64,000 nucleotides of DNA, taken from NCBI GenBank assembly GCA_046290675.1, contig JBKAHA010000002.1, positions 248,001 to 312,000 on the forward strand, written 5' to 3'. A program made the translations under genes and the position numbers. This stretch comes from Aureliella sp046290675. GTDB taxonomy: Bacteria; Planctomycetota; Planctomycetia; Pirellulales; Pirellulaceae. The notes under the pieces were generated by a model. It saw only the letters and a list, made by a program, of their open reading frames with translations, did no database searches and was not told the DNA's origin. Of the stretch, positions 54,610-62,181 are shown one piece after another (position 1 is the stretch's first letter; every line of letters begins with the position of its first letter).

Positions 54610-55515
54610 ATGGCGGGATCGGCTGCGAGAAAACGGACTTCCAAGACTCCTGTGAATTCAGGTTCGTCGCGGAGTCGCGCGCCGCGAGGAAATTCACAAG
54701 AGTTCGAGCTCACGCCCCAACTTCAGCAGCTTCATCAAGAGCAGTTGGCTGCTCTTGTGTCGAAGAATACGATCGCTGATGCTGACCGCAGGCGAATGAC
54801 TTATGAAATCGGGCGACGTGTGTTGACTCGGTCGAGGGCCATGCGGGACCCGAATTTCGTTTTGACAAGTGGTTCCGATCTGACGCACATGGCCGAGCTG
54901 TATGATCGCTATTTCTTCCAAGGACACTGTCTCAAGCTCGCTCGCAGCTTTGGGATAAATTTCCGTTGGTCGAAGCGTATGACAAGCACTGGCGGTAAGA
55001 CGGTGCGGACGGTGGTCTTGGACCGGAAAACAGGAAGGCCAGTTGTTCGCTACGAGATCGTCCTTTCTGCGACGCTCTTATTTCAGACGTTTGCTGATCT
55101 TAGAAGGCCGATTCGGGTGACCGGCTTGCGTTGCACAAATCGTTTGCAGGCGATGCAGCGGATTTTGGAGCACGAACTTATTCACCTGGTCGAAATGTTG
55201 GTCTGGGAAGACAGTTGTTGTGCTGCCCCGCGTTTCCAGTCGATCGCCAGCCGACTATTCGGGCACACCGAACACAAGCATGACCTGATCACACAGCAAG
55301 AGCGTGCGGCCAGTAAGTTTAATGTTCGTGTGGGAAGCCGAGTCGAATTCAAGGCGGCCGGGGTTTGGAAGATCGGTATCGTGAATCGAATCACGCGTCG
55401 AGCCACCGTGTTGGTGCCTGAAGCAGAAGGGCAGCTCTACGACGACGGTAACCGGTACGCCAAGTTCTATGTGCCCGTTAGCCATCTGCGGCCGGCGCGG
55501 AAAATGGCACGCTAG
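54610..55515 (+). CDS. SprT-like metallopeptidase-domain protein
   Basis: A 301-residue protein. The core has the SprT-like order: MAELYDRYFFQGHCLKLARS, then WSKRMTSTGGKT, then the HExxH zinc site in LEHELIHLVEML with a downstream histidine in FGHTEHKHDL. SprT/Spartan proteins degrade or bind DNA-protein crosslinks. The N-terminal ~50 residues are basic and disordered (AARKRTSKTP). The C-terminal ~60 residues (VRVGSRVEFKAAGVWKIGIV) look like a small SH3-like barrel. It follows topB with 580 bases between, so linkage to DNA repair is suggestive only. Confidence 0.8.
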   Translation: MAGSAARKRTSKTPVNSGSSRSRAPRGNSQEFELTPQLQQLHQEQLAALVSKNTIADADRRRMTYEIGRRVLTRSRAMRDPNFVLTSGSDLTHMAELYDRYFFQGHCLKLARSFGINFRWSKRMTSTGGKTVRTVVLDRKTGRPVVRYEIVLSATLLFQTFADLRRPIRVTGLRCTNRLQAMQRILEHELIHLVEMLVWEDSCCAAPRFQSIASRLFGHTEHKHDLITQQERAASKFNVRVGSRVEFKAAGVWKIGIVNRITRRATVLVPEAEGQLYDDGNRYAKFYVPVSHLRPARKMAR

Positions 55516-55885
55516 CTGGGGCTTGGCCGTAACTTCCTTCGGCATGCGCAAGAGACCGTCGGTTCGGGGCTCGCCAATTCAGGCCATCGCAATCACCGAG
55601 TCGGCCTGGGAACGTGGCATCGTAGCTTGTTTTTTAAGGGTGCAAGGTGTTGACACCGGCTTGAGCGAGAAGCAGGACAGCCGATTCAGAGGCGATCATG
55701 GTGCTACCAGGAATGTTGGCATAGCGATATAACAGAAATGAAAGAGATTCATCGAGCGACGGTTAAGCCGCTGTGCGTGAAAATCGAGCTTCCGTGACGA
55801 GCGCGAGATCTCAATCAGACGCATGAGTTGTACCGAGCTCTCCTTGTCTTTTGATCTGGTCCTTCTATTCCTTAAAGGCTTGACT
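55516..55885. other. Intergenic region upstream of the KAS III gene
   Basis: About 370 bases without a convincing gene. A ttgaca at 55651-55656 has no matching -10 at standard spacing. The frame leading into the KAS III gene is open from 55823, but its first 21 codons do not fit the family. Confidence 0.45.
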
Positions 55886-56899
55886 GTGCCATTTGCCGAG
55901 ATTGGTCCTATCGCTGTGCATTTCCCCGAGCGATTGGAAACGAATGCTCAGTTGCAAGCGGAAAATCCGTCTTGGGATATCCCTTTGATTGAACAGAAGA
56001 CAGGCATTAAGTCGCGGTACATTGCAGCGGAAAACGAGACTGCTTCGGATTTGGCTGTCGCTGCAGCTGAGAAGCTCTTTCGCGAGCACTCGATCGACCG
56101 AGAGTCGATCGACTTCGTATTGCTCTGTACGCAGACACCGGACTATCCGTTACCGACGACGGCTTGTTTGCTTCAGGATCGCTTGGGGCTCAAAGAAACC
56201 TGTGGAGCCTTGGACTTCAATCTGGGGTGCTCCGGTTTCGTCTACGGCATGGCCATGGCAGAAGGATTGGTCCGATGCGGTGCGGCATCGCGCATCTTGT
56301 TAATTACCTCGGAAACTTATTCCAAGTACATCGACGCTGATGACCGTAGTCTGAGGACCATATTTGGTGACGCAGCGGCGGCCACGCTTGTGCAAGCTAG
56401 CGAGGAAGAAAGTCTCAAGGCATTTCAGTTCGGGACAGACGGATCCGGGGCTGACACATTGTTGGTTGCTGACGGAGGGGCTCGAGAAGGCGGTGAGGTG
56501 CTGAAGCCTCGTCACCGCAAGCGTTGGAAGAGCCGTCTTTACATGGACGGACCGAGTTTATTGAGCTTTACGGTTGTCGCGGTTCCCAAACTGATCGAAA
56601 CGGTGCTTGCGCAAGCAAAGTGTAAGGCAGACGACATCGACTATTTCCTGTTGCACCAAGCGACGCGTAAAATGCTGGAGCAGCTTCAATCGCGTCTGGA
56701 GCTTGACGAATCGCGGTTGCCCATTCGGCTTGAGGAATACGGGAATACCGTATCTAGTACACTCCCGATCCTGATTCACGATATGCGTCGGGATGGACAG
56801 ATTCGAACGGGTACGAATTCTCTTTTGATTGGTTTCGGAGTAGGCTGGTCTTGGGCTGGTTGCTACTGGCGCGAGACCTGGGGCGGGCACGCAAGCTAA
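55886..56899 (+). CDS. 3-oxoacyl-ACP synthase III (KAS III) family enzyme
   Basis: About 337 residues of a thiolase-fold condensing enzyme. The full Cys-His-Asn triad is visible: Cys115 in LGCSGFVYG, His257 in LLHQATRKML and Asn287 in EYGNTVSSTLP. The start VPFAEIGPIAVHFPE at GTG 55886 has aaagg upstream and fits the family. The frame from 55823 adds a hydrophobic stretch that FabH lacks. FabH normally begins fatty-acid synthesis with acetyl-CoA and malonyl-ACP. A stand-alone copy near the FAAL-ACP-oxoamine synthase may instead serve a special acyl chain, which is an inference from context. Confidence 0.88.
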   Translation: MPFAEIGPIAVHFPERLETNAQLQAENPSWDIPLIEQKTGIKSRYIAAENETASDLAVAAAEKLFREHSIDRESIDFVLLCTQTPDYPLPTTACLLQDRLGLKETCGALDFNLGCSGFVYGMAMAEGLVRCGAASRILLITSETYSKYIDADDRSLRTIFGDAAAATLVQASEEESLKAFQFGTDGSGADTLLVADGGAREGGEVLKPRHRKRWKSRLYMDGPSLLSFTVVAVPKLIETVLAQAKCKADDIDYFLLHQATRKMLEQLQSRLELDESRLPIRLEEYGNTVSSTLPILIHDMRRDGQIRTGTNSLLIGFGVGWSWAGCYWRETWGGHAS

Positions 56900-56962
56900 T
56901 TGTGTGGCTCGCGGGCAAGTACTGAGTTGCGTGTAGTTCTTTGACTTTGGGAGAGTGCGGCC

Positions 56963-57508
56963 ATGCAAAATGTTCAAGGCTTGGCTCTTGTTGCGTCGCC
57001 GCATTTGTCAGATCCAAATTTTCTTAAGTCGGTTGTCTACATTTTGAGGCACGACGACGAGGGCGCGCTGGGGCTGATCCTGAATCGCCCGACATCAACG
57101 AACGTCGGTGATCTGCTGGGACAGTTGTCCGAGCAATCACTTTGTAACGAAGCGGCTGTTTTCTGCGGCGGCCCCGTAGATGGTCCGCTGGTCATGCTGC
57201 AGCGGATTGAGATGGGCGACGAGGTGCTCATTGCTGCTGCTTCGGACCAAGAGAGTATCTTGAATACGTGTGAGGACCAGGGAGTCGTGCGAGACTACCG
57301 TGTATTCGATGGTTACGCAGGATGGGGAGCTGGGCAACTTGAGAGTGAGCTGTCTCAAGGAGGATGGATCGTGTGGGAATTGTCCCCAGACGACATTTTT
57401 TCGGAACCGGAAACGGTCTGGCAGCGGGCAATCCAAGAGATTGGCAAGGACATTTTGTCCGGCGGCATTGACCCGTCGCTGATTCCAGAAGACCCAGCTT
57501 TCAACTAG
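56963..57508 (+). CDS. YqgE/AlgH (UPF0301) family protein
   Basis: A 181-residue protein. Family features are LVASPHLSDPNFLKSVVYIL, GALGLILNRPT, FCGGPVDGP and GYAGWGAGQLESELSQGGWI. The function of YqgE-type proteins is not established. It lies 63 bases after the KAS III gene and 36 bases before the phosphoesterase gene on the same strand, so the three probably form one transcription unit. Length is typical. Confidence 0.93.
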   Translation: MQNVQGLALVASPHLSDPNFLKSVVYILRHDDEGALGLILNRPTSTNVGDLLGQLSEQSLCNEAAVFCGGPVDGPLVMLQRIEMGDEVLIAAASDQESILNTCEDQGVVRDYRVFDGYAGWGAGQLESELSQGGWIVWELSPDDIFSEPETVWQRAIQEIGKDILSGGIDPSLIPEDPAFN

Positions 57509-57544
57509 CGGCCGACTTCACTGCTCATCAACCGAACGCTCGTT

Positions 57545-58243
57545 ATGCGTACCATCGCGATTGGTGATATCCACGGATGTTCGAAAGCGCTGCGGAGCTT
57601 AGTTGATACGATTGCGCCTGAGCCGGAAGACCGGCTCGTTTTCTTGGGAGATTACGTCGACCGCGGCCCGGACTCTCGAGGAGTCATTGATTTTCTGCTC
57701 GAACTAAAAGAGCAGACTCAGGTTGTGACTTTGTTGGGTAATCACGAGATCATGTTCCGCGGCGTATTGCGTGGGCTGGATTCGGCTCTGTGGTTGCAGA
57801 TCGGTGGTCAACCGACGTTGGCCAGCTACGGTGGACGTATCGAGAATGTCCCAGATTCACATGTTGCCTTTCTCGAGGATTGTGTTTCCTACCATGAAAC
57901 GGAGCATGAGATCTTTGTCCACGCAAATTACCAAGAGAAATTGCCAATGACTGAACAGCCGGAGCAGGCGCTTTTCTGGGACCATTTATCCGACCGCATT
58001 CCCGAGGCACACCAAAGCGGAAAGCACGTTTATCTGGGCCATACACCTCAGCCACATGGTCGCATTGGCTACTTTGGTCATCTGACGTGCCTCGATACCG
58101 GCTGTTTTGCGGGCTACTCGCTTTCTGCCATTGACGTGAATTCGCAAGAAGCTTGGCAGGTTTCGAAGCAGGGGCATCTCCGACAAAACTGGAGAGTTTT
58201 TCGTCGCGCGGCAGCAATTCTGCGCGGACTTTCCGGTCAGTAA
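57545..58243 (+). CDS. PPP-type serine/threonine phosphatase or Ap4A hydrolase-like phosphoesterase
   Basis: A 232-residue calcineurin-like metallophosphoesterase. The metal-site motifs GDIHGCSKAL, GDYVDRGPDSRG and GNHEIMFRG are intact; later histidines sit in VYLGHTPQPHG. This short form resembles the PrpA/PrpB phosphatases and ApaH. It could dephosphorylate proteins or nucleotides; which cannot be told. It may oppose the kinase at 23-26 kb but there is no direct link. It is last in the unit with the KAS III and yqgE genes. Confidence 0.9.
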   Translation: MRTIAIGDIHGCSKALRSLVDTIAPEPEDRLVFLGDYVDRGPDSRGVIDFLLELKEQTQVVTLLGNHEIMFRGVLRGLDSALWLQIGGQPTLASYGGRIENVPDSHVAFLEDCVSYHETEHEIFVHANYQEKLPMTEQPEQALFWDHLSDRIPEAHQSGKHVYLGHTPQPHGRIGYFGHLTCLDTGCFAGYSLSAIDVNSQEAWQVSKQGHLRQNWRVFRRAAAILRGLSGQ

Positions 58244-58676
58244 CGGTCGTAGCCTTTGTGGCTCATTTTGCTGCATTTTTGTTGTTGCAGATCGTAATTC
58301 GATCCGCTTCCGTTCTTGGACCTCGTCGATAACAGCAGAGGTCTCTCAGGATCAAAGTCCTGTCGGAGACGAACAGATGCAGCACTTTTGGAGGGTGCTG
58401 TTCATTTGAACATTAGTGCGCATGATAGTCCTTGCGGGCTTTGGAGTATCTGGAGAAAGTAGACCGATTCTTGCCTCGTTACGATTTGATGTGGGGACCT
58501 AGTTAGGAGCGCTCCAATCTAGGGCAGTTCGATCAGATTTTTTGGCATTCGACTCGGAGAAAGTCGTCGTGCCAGCAGCACCTGGGCTTCAGCTTGGTGC
58601 AAGCGAAACGCTTGCACGGCGAAGCCGTCAGGTATCGTGACTAGCAAGGCGTTCGTTGTCAGAGACTAGGAATTCG
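58244..58676. other. Intergenic region before the fusion gene
   Basis: About 430 bases. Short imperfect stems are present just after the phosphoesterase gene (agcc-tttg-tggct followed by tttt at 58251-58271) and around 58378-58405, but none is a strong terminator. No gene is seen; the promoter of the fusion gene is probably here. Confidence 0.45.
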
Positions 58677-61600
58677 ATGGACCAGCTAACCGCCACAACC
58701 TCAACTCCCCTCGACTGCGTCATGGATCGGGAGATCAATCGATTCATTGGTGATCCCACGCCGCCTCGCAGCGATCTCGTGGCTGTGCTGCGGCACTGGG
58801 CCACGGTCAAACCAGAAGCGGTCGCCTTCTACTTCACTGATGGCGAAAACTACGACGCGGATCAGAAGATTACGTTTGGAGAGTTGGACGCAGCCGCAAA
58901 ATCGGTAGCGGGCTATTTGCAAAAATCGGGGCTCGCCCATGGAGAGCGCGTGCTCCTCATCTATCCTCCGGTACTCGATTTCGTGATCGGATTCTTCGGT
59001 TGCCTCTATGCGGGAGCCACGGCCGTCCCCGCGTTCCCACCGCGTCGCAATCGCAAGGGGCAGCGTATTCACGGTATTGCTAAAGACTGTGAAGCTAAAT
59101 TCGCGTTGACGACGCAACAGGTTCGCCAGCAGATCGAAGGTGATACAAGCTGGGTTGAGTGGGAATCTGTTTCGATTGTCGCGTCGGATTCGATGGCCCG
59201 GGATTACTCAGAACATTGGACGGAACCAGCGATTCGACCGGACGACCTGGCCGTCCTGCAATACACTTCCGGCTCAACGGGGGATCCGAAGGGGGTCATG
59301 TTATCGCACAGTAATTTAGTGCGCAATACTGAGCTGATTATGGTTTCATTCGAAACCAATCAAAATAGCGTTGGGGTTAGTTGGTTGCCGACTTACCACG
59401 ACATGGGTTTGATCGGTGGCATCCTCGAGTCAGTGTGGATGGGATGCTCCATGGTGCTAATGAGTCCAATGGCATTTCTGCAGAAGCCGATTCGTTGGCT
59501 GAAGACCATCTCGCACTACAAGGCGACCACCAGTGGCGGACCGAATTTTGCATTCCAGCTGTGCGTCGACAAGATTACCGACGAGGAACTCGCCGGGGTT
59601 GATCTGAGTTCGTGGGAAACGGCATTCAATGGAGCCGAGCCAGTACGGGCGTCGACGCTCCAGGAATTCCAAGCACGATTCTCTAAGTACGGATTCCGCG
59701 AAACTGCGTTTCTACCTTGTTACGGAATGGCCGAAACGACGCTGATCGTGACTGGTGGGCCACAACGTGAGAATCCGGTCGTGCAGGGGTTCGATTCCAA
59801 GGCTCTGGATGAGAAACGCGTTGTCGCCAGTGACGAAACTGGTGATGGAACCCGCGAGTTGGTTGGGAGCGGGCACGTCCTGCCAGGTGAGCAAGTCGTC
59901 ATCGTCGATCCCGAAAGTGGGCGAACTTTGCCGGCCGATGAGATCGGCGAAATCTGGGTAAACAGTCCAAGTGTTGGTAAGGGGTATTGGGGCCGCGATG
60001 AGATTTCGGAGTCGACTTTTCGAGTCATGACAGCTGAGGGTGAAGGCCCCTTTCTTCGTACTGGTGACCTTGGTTTTCTCCACGACGGCCAATTATTCGT
60101 GGCTGGCCGGCTGAAAGACATGATCATCATCCGCGGGGTCAACAAATACCCGCAGGATATTGAGCTTACAACGGAGCAAACCAGCGACGTAATGCAGAGC
60201 GGTGTTACCGCCGCTTTCGCCCATGTCGTGGATGGGCAGGAACGCTTGGTGATTACAGCAGAGGTTCAAAAACGCGAATCGACCAATTTTGAAGAGCTCA
60301 TCAAATCAATTCGACGCGAGGTTTCGGCAACGCATGACCTTGCGCCAGACGCCGTTTCGCTGGTTCGCTTCGGAACACTTCCGAGAACCTCTAGCGGAAA
60401 GATTCAGCGTCACGCATGCAAGGACCTCTTCGAGCGGGGCTCGCTGAAGGTCGTCGCTGAGTGGAAGTCGTGGGAGATAGATCTGCCTGATGCGGAGCCC
60501 ATGATTGCCGCGGCTTCATTGGAAGGAGCGACTCGTCCGTCTGCGGGCAAGGGGCAACCCGATCACGAGATAGTTGATATCGTGATGGATGCGATCAAGG
60601 CTGTTGCACGTGAGCGAGCCAAGCAGCTAGATTTAGATACGAACATTGTGTTGGACTTGGGTTTGGATAGTTTGGAGCGAATGCAGATCGCCCACTCGCT
60701 AGAGCAAACTTTTGACGGACGTTTTCCGGAGCATGTACTGCAGGAAATCGAAACCGTTCGCGAAGTTGCCGAAGCGATCGCCAAGCACATGGGCAAGAAG
60801 CGGATTCGCCGCGATATGGTCCCCACCGAAACCGGCCTCAAGTCGGCAGAGGGGCAGGCAATCCAGGAAGAGGATTATCGATTTGACCAGTTACCCGAGT
60901 ATCGTCGACTGAAAAGGACGATGACACAGTTCGAGATGACTGGGGTGCCGAACCCCTATTTCTCAGTGCATGAAGGTACCGTGCGCGACACGACTCGAAT
61001 TGCTGGCCAAGAACTAGTCAGCTTCGCGTCGTACAACTACTTGGGAATGAGTGGTGATCCTGTTGTTACCGAAGCGGTTGTCGAAGCGGCACGTCAATAC
61101 GGCACCAGCGTCAGTGCATCGCGGCTCGTCAGCGGCGAGAAACCATTGCACGGAGAATTGGAATGTGAGCTATCAGGGTTGATCGGTACAGAATCGGCCA
61201 TCTTGATGGTGGGCGGTCACGCCACGAATGAAACGACAATCGGTCACTTAGTAGGCCCAGGTGATCTGATTCTGCATGACTCCCTTTCGCACAATTCGAT
61301 TGTCCAAGGTGCCATCTTAAGTGGCGCACGGCGGCGACCGTTCCCTCATAACGATTGGCAGGCTCTGGAGAGCATCTTGAGCGAGGTTCGGGCAAGCTAT
61401 CGACGCATCCTGATCATTATCGAAGGGGTGTATAGCATGGACGGTGATTATCCGGATCTGCCGCGTTTCATTGAAGTGAAAGAGAAGTACAAATCTTGGC
61501 TCATGGTCGACGAAGCGCATTCCATCGGAACGATGGGAGCCACAGGTCGCGGCATTGGCGAGCATTATGGCATCAAAGGAACCGAAGTCGATGTTTGGAT

Positions 61601-62090
61601 GGGAACGCTCAGCAAATCCTTTGGTAGCTGCGGCGGCTACATCGCGGGTTCCAAAGAACTGATTGAATTGCTTAAGTACACAGCTCCAGGTTTCGTCTTC
61701 AGCGTCGGTTTGTCGCCGACGAACACGGCCGCCGCACTGGCTTCCTTGCAGCTGCTGAAGAATGAGCCATCCCGGGTTCAGCGATTGCGTGAGCGGTCGC
61801 AGTTGTTCCTGACGGAGGCAAAGCGATTGGGGCTGAACACCGGTCAATCGGCTGACACACCTGTTGTGCCCGTGATCACAGGTAACTCGCTTCACGCACT
61901 GCTGTTATCCCGAAAGATGTTTGAAGCGGGGATCAATGTGCAGCCAATTCTCTATCCAGCCGTCGAAGAGTCTGCGGCGAGGCTGCGATTCTTTATCAAT
62001 AGTACGCACTCAGAAGAGCAAATTCTGAACGCGGCACGAACCGCGGCCGAGGCACTGCGAGAGATCCATCCCAGTTACTTCGGGTCGTAG
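58677..62090 (+). CDS. FAAL-ACP-alpha-oxoamine synthase fusion protein
   Basis: A 1137-residue three-part enzyme. Residues about 1-590 are a fatty acyl-AMP ligase: AGATAVPAFPPRRNRK, the phosphate loop YTSGSTGDPKGVMLSH, SWLPTYHDMGLIGG and the late GDLGFLHDGQLF. Around 620-715 is an acyl carrier domain with the phosphopantetheine Ser665 in LGLDSLERMQ. From about 750 to the end is a PLP alpha-oxoamine synthase: SFASYNYLGMSGDP, MVDEAHSIGTMGATG and PLP lysine K980 in LSKSFGSCGGY. Together these should activate a fatty acid, load it and condense it with an amino acid. ATG 58677 with agga upstream is preferred over TTG 58656. The product is unknown; a sphingoid base or amino ketone is likely. Confidence 0.92.
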   Translation: MDQLTATTSTPLDCVMDREINRFIGDPTPPRSDLVAVLRHWATVKPEAVAFYFTDGENYDADQKITFGELDAAAKSVAGYLQKSGLAHGERVLLIYPPVLDFVIGFFGCLYAGATAVPAFPPRRNRKGQRIHGIAKDCEAKFALTTQQVRQQIEGDTSWVEWESVSIVASDSMARDYSEHWTEPAIRPDDLAVLQYTSGSTGDPKGVMLSHSNLVRNTELIMVSFETNQNSVGVSWLPTYHDMGLIGGILESVWMGCSMVLMSPMAFLQKPIRWLKTISHYKATTSGGPNFAFQLCVDKITDEELAGVDLSSWETAFNGAEPVRASTLQEFQARFSKYGFRETAFLPCYGMAETTLIVTGGPQRENPVVQGFDSKALDEKRVVASDETGDGTRELVGSGHVLPGEQVVIVDPESGRTLPADEIGEIWVNSPSVGKGYWGRDEISESTFRVMTAEGEGPFLRTGDLGFLHDGQLFVAGRLKDMIIIRGVNKYPQDIELTTEQTSDVMQSGVTAAFAHVVDGQERLVITAEVQKRESTNFEELIKSIRREVSATHDLAPDAVSLVRFGTLPRTSSGKIQRHACKDLFERGSLKVVAEWKSWEIDLPDAEPMIAAASLEGATRPSAGKGQPDHEIVDIVMDAIKAVARERAKQLDLDTNIVLDLGLDSLERMQIAHSLEQTFDGRFPEHVLQEIETVREVAEAIAKHMGKKRIRRDMVPTETGLKSAEGQAIQEEDYRFDQLPEYRRLKRTMTQFEMTGVPNPYFSVHEGTVRDTTRIAGQELVSFASYNYLGMSGDPVVTEAVVEAARQYGTSVSASRLVSGEKPLHGELECELSGLIGTESAILMVGGHATNETTIGHLVGPGDLILHDSLSHNSIVQGAILSGARRRPFPHNDWQALESILSEVRASYRRILIIIEGVYSMDGDYPDLPRFIEVKEKYKSWLMVDEAHSIGTMGATGRGIGEHYGIKGTEVDVWMGTLSKSFGSCGGYIAGSKELIELLKYTAPGFVFSVGLSPTNTAAALASLQLLKNEPSRVQRLRERSQLFLTEAKRLGLNTGQSADTPVVPVITGNSLHALLLSRKMFEAGINVQPILYPAVEESAARLRFFINSTHSEEQILNAARTAAEALREIHPSYFGS

Positions 62091-62127
62091 TGGGCTGGGG
62101 AGCTGTAGTAGGGTGGGTTTCCCCTCG

Positions 62128-62176
62128 AACTCAAGCACGCAGCGACGTGGTTCGCGTCTATCGCTGCGGGGGAGTT
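62128..62176. other. Hairpin between convergent genes
   Basis: An 8-bp perfect stem (cgcagcga 62138-62145 with tcgctgcg 62161-62168) with a 15-base loop is flanked by a second 5-bp pairing (aactc 62128-62132 with gagtt 62172-62176). It lies between the stops of the fusion gene and the toroid gene. It may end transcription from both sides, though it has no long T-run. Confidence 0.5.
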
Positions 62177-62181
62177 TACCC

